A stretch of 64,000 nt of DNA from Pseudonocardia autotrophica (GTDB taxonomy: Bacteria; Actinomycetota; Actinomycetes; Mycobacteriales; Pseudonocardiaceae). A program made the translations under genes and the position numbers. The stretch's first letter is position 1, and the number at the start of each line of letters is the position of its first letter. The notes beneath the pieces are model-generated. The model did not search any database, was not told where the DNA came from, and saw only the letters and a list, made by a program, of their open reading frames with translations. Of the stretch, positions 43,510-51,042 are shown piece by piece. The stretch covers positions 4,340,001-4,404,000 of the forward strand of contig NZ_AP018920.1 in the NCBI RefSeq assembly GCF_003945385.1. The letters are read 5' to 3'.

Positions 43510-44196
43510 GTGCAGCGACACCGGAACGCCCAGCGGGTCACCGCGATCATGGTCACGTCGCTGGACGGCGCGGTCGCCGCGGGCGGTCGCGGCTCGCAGG
43601 GCCTCAGCACCCCGGCCGACCGCGAGCTGTTCCGGTCCCTGCGCCGGGCCGCCGACGTCGTGCTGGTCGGCGCGGGCACCGCGCGGGACGAGGACTACCG
43701 CGGGGTGCGTCCGCGCCCGGTCGGGCCGGACGGGGCTGCTCCCGGCCCGCCTCCGCCGGTCGCCGTCGTCACCGGGTCGGCGGACCTCGATCCGGCGGCG
43801 CCGCTGTTCACCGACACGATCACGGCGCCGCTGGTGCTCACCACCGCGGCTGCACCGGAGTCGCGGCGGGCCGCGCTCGCGGCCGCCGGTGCCGAGATCG
43901 TGCCGCTGCCCGATCTCGATCCCGGCACGCTGCTGGCCGAGCTGGCCCGGCGCGGGCTGAACGAGGTGCTGTGCGAGGGCGGCCCGACCCTGCTCGGAGC
44001 GCTGGTCGCCGCGGACGCCGTCGACGAGCTGCGGCTCACCCTGGTCCCGGTGCTGGCCGCCGGCACGGCCGGGCGGATCGCGAGTGGCCCGGACGCCGCG
44101 CCGCTGCGCCGGATGCGGCTCGTCGGGCACACCGCCGCACCCGACGGGACCCTCCTGTTGCACTACCGGAGGGCTTCATATCCGCCGAACGAGTGA
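43510..44196 (+). CDS. RibD C-terminal-like (pyrimidine/dihydrofolate) reductase
   Basis: 228 aa from GTG 43510; upstream in-frame GTG 43462 is an alternative. DHFR-like Rossmann fold of the RibD C-terminal type: 'IMVTSLDGAVAAGGRGSQGLSTPADRELFRSLRRAADVVLVGAGTARDEDYRGVRP' (substrate and NADPH loops), then 'LLAELARRGLNEVLCEGGPTLLGALVAADAVDELRLTLVPVLA' with the catalytic 'CEGGPTL' segment. It stands alone, outside a riboflavin operon, so it may reduce another pterin- or flavin-like substrate. It shares the iron-box promoter region with the siderophore transporter. Confidence 0.88.
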   Translation: MQRHRNAQRVTAIMVTSLDGAVAAGGRGSQGLSTPADRELFRSLRRAADVVLVGAGTARDEDYRGVRPRPVGPDGAAPGPPPPVAVVTGSADLDPAAPLFTDTITAPLVLTTAAAPESRRAALAAAGAEIVPLPDLDPGTLLAELARRGLNEVLCEGGPTLLGALVAADAVDELRLTLVPVLAAGTAGRIASGPDAAPLRRMRLVGHTAAPDGTLLLHYRRASYPPNE

Positions 44197-44296
44197 AGTC
44201 CCGTGAGGGCTGCCGTGCGTTGGGCATCACACGAGGGACCGCAGGACGAGCCGGCGGCACGGGATCGCTCCCGGCCGCCGCGAGAGGAGCAGGACG

Positions 44297-44776
44297 ATGA
44301 CCTCCAGCAGCCCCGCCACGACCTCCGGTGCGAGCCCGGCCGCGATCGGCGACGCGACCACCCAGGGGAAGACCTCGATCGCCGCGTCGGTGGTGCAGAA
44401 GATCGCCGGCATCGCCGCCCGCGAGGTCGCGGGCGTGCACTCGATGGGCAGCGGCGCGTCCCGCGCGTTCGGTGCGCTGCGCGAGCGGATCCCCGGTGGC
44501 AGCGCCACCGGTGCCTCGAATGTCGCCGGTGTCGCCGTCGAGGTCGGGGAGAAGCAGGCGGCGGTCGATCTCGACCTCGTCGTCGAGTACGGCGTCGCCA
44601 TCGCCGAGCTGTCGAAGGCCGTGCGCCGCAACGTGATCGGCGCCGTCGAGCGGATGACCGGACTCCAGGTCATCGAGGTCAACATCTCGGTGAACGACAT
44701 CCACCTCGCCGGTGAGGACGACGACGCCCCCGCGGCCGACCGCGCGCCCGCCCCGACCGGCCGCGTCGTGGAGTGA
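44297..44776 (+). CDS. Asp23/Gls24-family envelope stress protein
   Basis: 159 aa, AGGAG seven to eight bases before ATG. 'KTSIAASVVQKIAGIAAREVAGVHSMGSG' and 'VAVEVGEKQAAVDLDLVVEYGVAIAELSKAVRRNVIGAVERMTGLQVIEVNISVNDIHL' are the family core. In Firmicutes such proteins are tied to the inner face of the membrane by an anchor (AmaP) and respond to cell-envelope stress. Here it begins an operon of seven genes with tightly spaced or overlapping starts, containing further Asp23-type proteins, a DUF2273-like membrane peptide and two membrane anchors. The last 20 residues are Pro/Ala-rich and acidic. Confidence 0.93.
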   Translation: MTSSSPATTSGASPAAIGDATTQGKTSIAASVVQKIAGIAAREVAGVHSMGSGASRAFGALRERIPGGSATGASNVAGVAVEVGEKQAAVDLDLVVEYGVAIAELSKAVRRNVIGAVERMTGLQVIEVNISVNDIHLAGEDDDAPAADRAPAPTGRVVE

Positions 44777-45189
44777 CGACGGTGCCCGAGTCCCCCGACT
44801 CCCCCGCCGCGGTGGTCACCGGCAGCCCCGGTGCCGCCGCGGTCGCCGCGGAGCGCGCCCGCGACCCGGAACCGGGTGTGCTGGCCGAGCTGGTCGCCGA
44901 GGCGGTCACCGCGCATCCCGCGGTCGTCCGGCTGGACGGCGGGATGTTCGGTGCCGTCGCCACCTGGCTGTCGGGCAGCCGGCTGATCGGGGTGCACGTC
45001 GGAGGGCCGGGCGAGCCGGTGGAGATCGGAGTGGTGCTGAACCTCGACCACCCGATCCCGGATACCGTCGCAGCCCTGCGCCGGTCCGTCGCACCGCTCG
45101 TCGGCGCGACACCGGTCGACGTCATCGTGTCCGACGTCGTCGTACCGGGGGTCGCCCTCCCGGGCCACACGGTGTTCGGCGCTCCATGA
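44773..45189 (+). CDS. Asp23-family-like protein (divergent)
   Basis: 138 aa; GTG 44773 overlaps the previous stop (an alternative GTG is at 44782). 'LAELVAEAVTAHPAVVRLDGGMFGAVATWLSGSRLIGVHVGGPGEPVEIGVVLNLDHPIPDTVAALRRSVAPLVGATPVDVIVSDVVV' follows the alternating strand/helix pattern of Asp23 proteins, with a weak N-terminal motif. No membrane segment. It probably partners the other Asp23 proteins of the operon. Confidence 0.8.
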   Translation: MTTVPESPDSPAAVVTGSPGAAAVAAERARDPEPGVLAELVAEAVTAHPAVVRLDGGMFGAVATWLSGSRLIGVHVGGPGEPVEIGVVLNLDHPIPDTVAALRRSVAPLVGATPVDVIVSDVVVPGVALPGHTVFGAP

Positions 45190-45536
45190 CGCACAGCACG
45201 GAGGTTCGGATGGACGCTCGGGACGGCCGGGCCGGGCTCACGCCCGAGCAGCGCGCGGCGTACCGGTCGTTCGTCCGCACCCACCATCCGGACCGGGGCG
45301 GTGACCCGGAGGTCTTCCGGGCCGGCCTGGCCCGGTACCGGGCGCTGGCCGCGGGGCACGCCCCGGGAGCGGGCAGCTCCGCACCGCACGACGACCGGCG
45401 CTACGACGCACCGATCGAGATCGTCCCGGACATGCCGCTCCCGACCCGGGTGCTGGTGGCGCTGATCCGCACCGTGCGCCGCCGTACGCACCCCCGGGTC
45501 GACCGGCCCGGCCGCTCCGGTACCAGCGAGCCCTGA
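45186..45536 (+). CDS. Short J-domain-like protein with an HPD motif
   Basis: 116 aa from ATG 45186 (overlapping the previous stop) or 108 aa from ATG 45210, which has GGAGG just upstream. The segment 'YRSFVRTHHPDRGGDPEVFRAGLARYRALAAG' has the helix-His-Pro-Asp-helix pattern of J-domains, but the protein is far shorter than DnaJ and lacks Gly/Phe and zinc-finger regions. The C-terminal third is basic ('RTVRRRTHPRVDRP'). J-domains stimulate Hsp70 (DnaK) ATPase; this one could recruit DnaK to Asp23 complexes. This is an inference from position. The residue before the HPD also matches. Confidence 0.75.
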   Translation: MTHSTEVRMDARDGRAGLTPEQRAAYRSFVRTHHPDRGGDPEVFRAGLARYRALAAGHAPGAGSSAPHDDRRYDAPIEIVPDMPLPTRVLVALIRTVRRRTHPRVDRPGRSGTSEP

Positions 45537-45592
45537 TCCCTCGGCACCGGCGCCGGTCACACGGCGCGGGTGCCCGTCTCGGAGGAAACGAC

Positions 45593-45772
45593 ATGAACGC
45601 CACCCAGACCGGCCTGCTGGCGGGTCTCCTGCTCGGCGTCGCCGGCGCCACCGGCGGATTCCTCGCCTTCGTCATCACCCTCGTGCTGGGTGTCATCGGC
45701 CTGCTGGCCGGACGCGTGCTCGACGGCGAGCTCGACGTCAGCGGCGTGCTCGGCCGCGGCCGCGACCGGTGA
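45593..45772 (+). CDS. Small membrane protein (DUF2273-like)
   Basis: 59 aa, GGAGG at good distance before the ATG. Two adjacent hydrophobic helices (about 8-30 and 32-42) with glycine zippers, then a short charged tail ('LDGELDVSGVLGRGRDR'). DUF2273 proteins are the usual membrane partner in Asp23 operons. It may act as the hydrophobic anchor or a stress channel. Its stop overlaps the next GTG by 4 bp. Confidence 0.8.
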   Translation: MNATQTGLLAGLLLGVAGATGGFLAFVITLVLGVIGLLAGRVLDGELDVSGVLGRGRDR

Positions 45773-46143
45773 CCGCGCTACCCGAGCCGGCCGACCGCGG
45801 CTCGCTCGACATCGACCCGGCGGTCCTGAAGAAGATCGTCGAGTACGCCGCCGACACCGCACCGGCGACCCGGCACCGCGCGCGCACCGTGGCCGGCCTC
45901 GGGGTGGGTGAGTCCCGGCCGAGTGCCCGGGTCAGCACCCGCTCCGACGACGAGATCGACGTCCGGCTGTGGGTGACGCTGGTCTATCCCGGCCCGGTGC
46001 GGGCCGCCGTCGCGGAGGTACGCGAGCGCGTCGCCGCCGATCTGCGCCGGATGACCGGACGCCGGTTGCGCGGGTTCACCGTCGAGGTGAGCGCCCTGCA
46101 GTCCGACCGGGCGACCGAACCCGAGACCACCCGGGTGCACTGA
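45769..46143 (+). CDS. Asp23/Gls24-family protein (second paralogue)
   Basis: 124 aa from GTG. 'LDIDPAVLKKIVEYAADTAPATRHRARTVAGLGVGESRPSARVSTRSDDEIDVRLWVTLVYPGPVRAAVAEVRERVAADLRRMTGRRLRGFTVEV' is a full Asp23 domain, differing from the first gene mainly in loop charge. It should form hetero-oligomers with the other family members under the membrane. Confidence 0.88.
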   Translation: MTALPEPADRGSLDIDPAVLKKIVEYAADTAPATRHRARTVAGLGVGESRPSARVSTRSDDEIDVRLWVTLVYPGPVRAAVAEVRERVAADLRRMTGRRLRGFTVEVSALQSDRATEPETTRVH

Positions 46144-46180
46144 CCCGGATCTCCCGACCCAGAAAGGCAGGTGGCACACC

Positions 46181-46741
46181 GTGCGTGTCCTGCTCCGCGT
46201 GCTCGCGCCGCTGCTCAGCCTGGCGGTGGCCGGGCTCGGTGCGCTGCTCGTCATCGAGGTCGTGGCTGCCTGGGTGAACCCCGGAAGCGGCTCCGGCCTG
46301 CTGCTGCCATGGCGGGACTGGCGCAGCACCGCCGAGAACACCCTCTGGACCGCTCAGCCGGTGCTGTGGGGCGCCGTCGCCGCGATCGTCGCGGGCGTGT
46401 TGCTGCTGGTGATCGGGCTGCTGGCGCGGCGGCACGACGTCGCGCTCGACTCCCCGTCGCCGGGCCTGACCGTCGCGACCGCGCCGCGGGTGCTCGCCCG
46501 CCTGGTCGGCAGCCGGGTCCGCGCGCTGGACCCGGTCACCGCCGCATCGGTCACCGCGTCGGCCGGCTCGGTCGTCGTCCGGGCCCGCGGGCGCGGGGAC
46601 ACCGGCGAGGTCCGCGACGAGGCCCGCACCGCCGCGTCCGGCGTGCTCGACGCGCTGCCGCTCACCCGGCGTCCCCGGCTCACCGTGCGGGCCACCGCCG
46701 AACTGCCGGGCTCGCACCGCTCGTCCCAGGGAGTGCACTGA
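46181..46741 (+). CDS. DUF6286-type membrane protein of Asp23 operons
   Basis: 186 aa from GTG. Two helices (about 5-30 and 60-85) with the short external loop 'GSGSGLLLPWRDWRSTAENTLW' between, then a soluble domain (about 95-180) of the same Asp23-like strand order: 'VARLVGSRVRALDPVTAASVTASAGSVVVRARG...VRDEARTAASGVLDALPL'. It resembles AmaP-type anchors that tether Asp23. The stop overlaps the ATG of the next gene (TGATG). Confidence 0.8.
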   Translation: MRVLLRVLAPLLSLAVAGLGALLVIEVVAAWVNPGSGSGLLLPWRDWRSTAENTLWTAQPVLWGAVAAIVAGVLLLVIGLLARRHDVALDSPSPGLTVATAPRVLARLVGSRVRALDPVTAASVTASAGSVVVRARGRGDTGEVRDEARTAASGVLDALPLTRRPRLTVRATAELPGSHRSSQGVH

Positions 46742-47451
46742 TGACCGCCGACACCACCCCGACCGCACCGGTCGACACCGGCGGTCCGCAGCCCTCGGAC
46801 GGCGGCCGCACGATCTCCCCGGCAGATCCCCGGCGGGCGGCCAGGGCGGCCCGCCGCGCGCAGTACCGCTCCGCGGGCGGCGCGCGCTGGGGGCTGACCG
46901 TGCTCGGTGTCGTGCTGCTGGCCGCCGGGGTACTCACGGTGCTGCTGGTGACGGGCGTGTTCGGCGAGAACCGGCCGCAGCGCCCGCTGCTCGACCCGAT
47001 GATCAGCGACTTCCTGATCGCGAACGGGACGGCGGCCCGGGTGACCGCGATCGTCGCCGGGATCGTGCTGTTCGTGTTCGGGCTGCTCTGGGCGGCCCGC
47101 GGGCTGCGCCCGGAGTCGCGGCCCGATCTGGTGCTGGACGCCGGATCGGGGTCGGAGATCCGGATCGACGCCGCGGCCGCAGCGGACGCGCTCGCCGAGG
47201 GTGCGAGCGCACTGCCCGGCGTCACCCGCGCCCGCGCCCGGATGGTCGGCCGGGCCTCGGCGCCCGCGGTACGGGCCACCGTGTGGGTTGAGGAGGACGT
47301 CGCCGACAGCGGCGTCGCCGAGATCTGCCGCCGGCTCGACAGCGAGGTGCTCCCCGAGGTGCGCGACTCGCTCGGCTACCCGGATCTGCCGGTCGCGGTC
47401 CGGCTGGAGCTGGACTCCGGCCCCCGGGAGCGGGGCCCGCGGGTCGCTTGA
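46741..47451 (+). CDS. Asp23-operon membrane anchor (AmaP-like)
   Basis: 236 aa. A disordered N-terminus (1-45) precedes two helices (about 48-75 with 'WGLTVLGVVLLAAGVLTVLLVTGVF', and about 98-118), then a cytosolic domain with 'VLDAGSGSEIRIDAAAAADALAEGASALPGVTRARARMVGRASAPAVRATVWVEEDVADSGVAEICRRLDSEVLPEVRDSLGYPDLPVAVRLEL'. The layout is that of an anchor that recruits Asp23 proteins to the membrane. Last gene of the operon. The two adjacent anchors (this and the previous gene) look like an old duplication. Confidence 0.85.
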   Translation: MTADTTPTAPVDTGGPQPSDGGRTISPADPRRAARAARRAQYRSAGGARWGLTVLGVVLLAAGVLTVLLVTGVFGENRPQRPLLDPMISDFLIANGTAARVTAIVAGIVLFVFGLLWAARGLRPESRPDLVLDAGSGSEIRIDAAAAADALAEGASALPGVTRARARMVGRASAPAVRATVWVEEDVADSGVAEICRRLDSEVLPEVRDSLGYPDLPVAVRLELDSGPRERGPRVA

Positions 47452-47520
47452 GACACCCGGTCGCCCGGCGTGATCCGGCTCATAGCGGACGGGTCCGCCG
47501 GGCGCCGTACGGTCGGCGGC

Positions 47521-48273
47521 ATGGGTGCTCTGCTGGACGGCAAGAAGGCTCTGGTCACCGGCGCGGGCAGCGGGATCGGCGCCGCCGTCGCCCGCCGGCT
47601 GGTCGCCGACGGTGCGGCGGTGTACGCGGTGGACCGCGATCCGGACCGGGTCGCCGCGCTGGCCGCCGACAGCCCGCTGATCACGCCGCTGACCTGCGAC
47701 CTGTCCGATCTCGACGCGGTCGATGAGCTGCCGGCCGATGTCGACGTGCTGGTCAACAACGCCGGTCGTCAGCACGTGTCACGGCTCGAGGAGTTCGATC
47801 CGGAGATCTTCTCGGCGATCCTGCGGCTGATGCTCGAGGCGCCGTTCCGGCTGATCCGCCGGTCGCTGCCGCACATGTACGCCCGTGGCTGGGGCCGGGT
47901 CGTCAACATCTCCAGCGCGCACGGGTTGCGGGCCTCGCCCTTCAAGTCCGCCTACGTGTCGGCCAAGCACGGCCTGGAGGGGCTGTCGAAGGTGACCGCG
48001 CTGGAGGGCGCCGAGCACGGCGTGACCAGCAACTGCATCAACCCGGCCTACGTGCGCACCCCGCTGGTCGAGGCGCAGATCGCCGACCAGGCGCGCACGC
48101 ACGGCATCTCGCCGGACGAGGTGGTCGAGAAGATCATGCTCACCCCGGTGGCCGTGAAGCGGCTGATCGAGCCCGCCGAGACCGCCGAGCTGGCCGCGGT
48201 GCTGTGGGGACCGGCCTCGCCGTCGATCACCGGCAGCTCGCTCGCCCAGGACGGCGGCTGGACCGCCCGCTGA
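47521..48273 (+). CDS. Short-chain dehydrogenase (3-hydroxybutyrate dehydrogenase-like)
   Basis: 250 aa, ATG start. Rossmann motifs 'ALVTGAGSGIGAAVAR' and 'VLVNNAGRQHVSRLEEFDPE', catalytic Ser in 'VVNISSAHGL', and Tyr-x(3)-Lys in 'SAYVSAKHG'. 'SNCINPAYVRTPLVEAQIADQARTHGISPDEVVEKIMLTPVAVKRLIEPAETAELAAVLWGPASPSITGSSLAQDGGW' matches bacterial D-3-hydroxybutyrate dehydrogenases closely, which turn hydroxybutyrate to acetoacetate with NAD. It has its own start region and a hairpin behind it, so it is likely monocistronic. Confidence 0.9.
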   Translation: MGALLDGKKALVTGAGSGIGAAVARRLVADGAAVYAVDRDPDRVAALAADSPLITPLTCDLSDLDAVDELPADVDVLVNNAGRQHVSRLEEFDPEIFSAILRLMLEAPFRLIRRSLPHMYARGWGRVVNISSAHGLRASPFKSAYVSAKHGLEGLSKVTALEGAEHGVTSNCINPAYVRTPLVEAQIADQARTHGISPDEVVEKIMLTPVAVKRLIEPAETAELAAVLWGPASPSITGSSLAQDGGWTAR

Positions 48274-48276
48274 TCC

Positions 48277-48310
48277 GCCGGTCTCACCCGGTTCTCACCG
48301 GGCCACCGGC
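48277..48310 (+). terminator. Nested hairpin after the SDR gene
   Basis: Outer arms GCCGGT/ACCGGC enclose inner arms CCCGG/CCGGG, starting 3 bases past the stop. Confidence 0.5.
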
Positions 48311-48349
48311 ACACTGACCCACCGGCGGGACGACGAGCGGGGGATCACG

Positions 48350-49960
48350 GTGCGGCAGCGGTGCGGACGCACCCCCGTCGGGGTGTCGTTGATGCTGCTG
48401 GTCATGGCGCTGTGCGGTGCGCTGCTCGCCGGCTGCGCGGTCGGGCCGTCCCAGCGCCCGCCGGTGGCCGTGCGCGGCGAGCTGCTGCCCGCCGCTCCCC
48501 CGCCGGCGGCGTCCGAACCGGCCGCCGATCCCGACGCCCTGCCCGGGATCGAGCCGGTCGGTGGCGGCCCGGCCTTCACCGACTGCACCGCCGACGTGCT
48601 GGCCGGGCTCGCCGCGGCCGGGACACCGGTCCCGGCCGCGCGGGCGCTCACGGTCGGCTGCGGGCAGCTCACCGTGCCCGCCGACCGAAGCCGGCCCGAT
48701 CTGGGCCCCGCCCGGCTCGGCCTGACCCGGGTGAGCGCACCGGACGCGCCCGCCGACCTGCCCGCACTCGTCGTCCTCGGCGACACCGGAACGGACGGGT
48801 CCGCGCGGGCCGCGGCGGCACTCGCCGGCCGGATGCCCGCCGAGATGCTGCAGACCTACCAGGTGGTCGGCATGGACCGGCGCGGTGCGGGCGAGGACCT
48901 GCTGGACTGCGCCCCCACCGACGCCCGCGCGGCGCTGCTCGACGCCGCACCGGACCGCTGGGACACCCCGGCCATGTCGGCGCTGCTGGAGCACTCCCGG
49001 TCGATCGTGCAGGACTGCTACCTGCTGCTGTCCGGCACCCTGACCAGCTACCGGGCCACCTCCACCGCCGACGATCTCGAGTCGCTGCGCAGCGCGCTCG
49101 GACCGGCCCGGCTGAACCTGGTCGGCATCGGCGACGGGGCGGACGCGGCCGCGGGCTGGGTGACCCGGCACCCGGGCGCCGTCGGCCGGGTCGTGCTGGA
49201 CGGTCCGGGCGATCCCACCCTGGACGACCCGGCCGCCACCGAGGCCGCCACCGCGGCCGCCGAGTCCGCGTTCGACGCCTTCGCCACCGCCTGCGCAGCG
49301 GGCCCGGACTGCCCGCTCGGAGCCGACCCGCGGGCCACCGTGACGGCGCTGCTCGACCGATTGGGCCGAACGGCGCTGCCGGTCGGCGACGGCGACGCGG
49401 TCACCGCGGGGGCCACCGTCCGCGCCGTCCGGTCGGTGCTGGCCCAGCCCGCGCGCTGGCCGGAGCTGCAGGCGGCGCTGGCCGCGGCCGACGGCGGCGA
49501 CCCCGCGGGCCTGGTCCGGATGCTGGTCCCGATCGGTGGGCCGCAGGGCCGGTTCGACGCGGCGCTGGCCACCCGGTGCAACGACAGCCGGGTCCGGGTC
49601 ACCCCCGGCGAGGCGGCCGAGCTGGCCGGGGACTGGGTGGAGCGCTTCCCGCTGTTCGGTACGGCGGCGGCCCAGCAGCTGGTGTCGTGCGGGCCGTGGC
49701 CCTCCGGTGGCCCGGTGCCGCCGTCCGCGCCGCAGGGTGACGCACCGCCGCCGGTGCTGGTGCTGGGTACCGCGCAGGATCCGCGGTCCGCGCAGAGCGG
49801 CGCCGACCGCACCGCCGAGCAGCTCGGCGACGGGCGGGTGGTCCGCTGGCAGGGTGCCGGGACCGGCGCCTACGGACACACGCCGTGCGTGACCGAGGTG
49901 GTCGATCGGGCACTCGTCGAGGGCCGGGCACCGGCCGAACCGGTGGTCTGCCCGCCGTAA
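48350..49960 (+). CDS. Alpha/beta-hydrolase lipoprotein, apparently without nucleophile serine
   Basis: 536 aa, GTG start. Signal peptide with lipobox 'LLAGC' (Cys at about 29). The domain belongs to the tripeptidyl-aminopeptidase-like (SlpD/SlpE) hydrolases: 'VVGMDRRGAGEDLLDC', then 'DDLESLRSALGPARLNLVGIGDGADAAAGW', the place of the nucleophile Gly-x-Ser-x-Gly. Here it reads Gly-Ile-Gly-Asp-Gly, so the Ser is replaced by Gly. The Asp ('GTAQDPRSA') and His ('GAYGHTPCV') of the triad remain. Either the protein has become non-catalytic, for example a binding or regulatory relative, or a nearby residue serves. The frame and codon use are normal, so selection maintains it. Confidence 0.88.
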   Translation: MRQRCGRTPVGVSLMLLVMALCGALLAGCAVGPSQRPPVAVRGELLPAAPPPAASEPAADPDALPGIEPVGGGPAFTDCTADVLAGLAAAGTPVPAARALTVGCGQLTVPADRSRPDLGPARLGLTRVSAPDAPADLPALVVLGDTGTDGSARAAAALAGRMPAEMLQTYQVVGMDRRGAGEDLLDCAPTDARAALLDAAPDRWDTPAMSALLEHSRSIVQDCYLLLSGTLTSYRATSTADDLESLRSALGPARLNLVGIGDGADAAAGWVTRHPGAVGRVVLDGPGDPTLDDPAATEAATAAAESAFDAFATACAAGPDCPLGADPRATVTALLDRLGRTALPVGDGDAVTAGATVRAVRSVLAQPARWPELQAALAAADGGDPAGLVRMLVPIGGPQGRFDAALATRCNDSRVRVTPGEAAELAGDWVERFPLFGTAAAQQLVSCGPWPSGGPVPPSAPQGDAPPPVLVLGTAQDPRSAQSGADRTAEQLGDGRVVRWQGAGTGAYGHTPCVTEVVDRALVEGRAPAEPVVCPP

Positions 49961-50358
49961 CGGCTTGCTCCCGTCGGTGCACGCGCAGTCACCACGTCCT
50001 GCGACGAAACCGACACCGAAGGTCACGATTCCGTATCCGGCAGTTTCCGGCGAGGTTGCGTTTCACGCCTCCGCTTGCCGCTCGACCTGCGGGAACAGTT
50101 CAGGGAAACGGTTTCCCAAACGGACACCACGACGTCACGGAACGGACCGTTCGTCTTACCTCGGCCACGCTCGTCCGGCTAGGCTCCGCTCGGCGACAGG
50201 GTCACCACAGGTCGCACCGACGTCGGGGGGCGAGCGGCCGGGAGCCGTCACGTCATTCGGGAGGGTGTAACGCCGGTGGCACCAGTTGCCGAGTGGCGCA
50301 GAAGGACCGATCAGCCTGAGCCGCTCGGCGGGCACGGGATCCGGGCGGAAGGAGCACG
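49961..50358. other. 398-bp intergenic region with a palindrome
   Basis: Holds a perfect inverted repeat at 50103-50117 (GGGAAAC-G-GTTTCCC) and, further on, TTACCT...TAGGCT spaced about 18 bp (50157-50186) that could be a sigma70 promoter for the transporter operon at 50359. No gene is visible in it. Confidence 0.5.
50103..50117. promoter_or_regulatory. Perfect palindrome GGGAAACGGTTTCCC
   Basis: Seven-base arms with a single-base centre. Located 256 bp before the first gene of the compatible-solute operon and about 45 bp before its putative promoter. A good operator candidate, for instance for a LacI- or GntR-type protein, but I see no regulator gene next to it. Confidence 0.55.
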
Positions 50359-51042
50359 GTGGATTTCTTCACCTATGTCGCGACACAGCTGAGCCAGTTG
50401 ACGTTCTACGCCCAGCAGCACTTTCTGCTGGTCGGCATTGCGGTCGGAATCGCCGCCCTGATCGCGCTCGCGGCCGGGACGCTGCTGCACACGAACCGCC
50501 TCACCCCGGACACCTGGAGCAAGCCGGTGCGGATGGGCGGCCGGGAGGGGCTGCTGATCGCCAGCTCGGCCGCGCTCACCATCCCGTCGCTGGCGCTGTT
50601 CGGCATGCTGCAGCCGATCCTCGGCCTGGGCGCCACCCCGTCGCTGGTCGCGCTGACCCTCTATGCGACCTACCCGATCCTGCGCAACGTGGTCGCCGGC
50701 CTCTCCTCGGTCGACGACGCGGTGCTCGAATCCGCCCGCGGCATGGGGATGGGCCCGGTCCGCCGGATGCTGACCATCCAGCTCCCGCTGGCCTGGCCGG
50801 TGATCCTCTCCGGGATCCGGGTCGCGGTGCTGATCATCATCGGTATCGCGGTCGTCGCGGGCGCCATCAACGGCCCGGGCTTCGGCTCGTCGTTGCTCCT
50901 GGGGCTGCAGCGCCTCGGATCGGTCAACTCGTTCAACCAGGTCCTGGCAGCCACGCTCGGCTGCCTCGTCGTGGCTGCCGTCTACGAGATCGTGTTCTGG
51001 CTCGTGCAGCGTTTCACCACCCCGAGGGGGATCCGTGTCTGA
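50359..51042 (+). CDS. opuCB: Compatible-solute ABC transporter permease, first subunit
   Basis: 227 aa from GTG with AGGAG before it. Five to six helices; 'IPSLALFGMLQPILGLGATPSLVALTLYATYPILRNVVAGLSSVDDAVLESARGMGMGPVRRMLTIQLPLAWPVILSGIRVAVL' is the EAA-motif region that binds the ATPase. OpuBB/OpuCB-type permeases move glycine betaine, choline or carnitine. First gene of a five-gene cluster with the order permease, ATPase, permease, binding protein, binding protein. Confidence 0.93.
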   Translation: MDFFTYVATQLSQLTFYAQQHFLLVGIAVGIAALIALAAGTLLHTNRLTPDTWSKPVRMGGREGLLIASSAALTIPSLALFGMLQPILGLGATPSLVALTLYATYPILRNVVAGLSSVDDAVLESARGMGMGPVRRMLTIQLPLAWPVILSGIRVAVLIIIGIAVVAGAINGPGFGSSLLLGLQRLGSVNSFNQVLAATLGCLVVAAVYEIVFWLVQRFTTPRGIRV

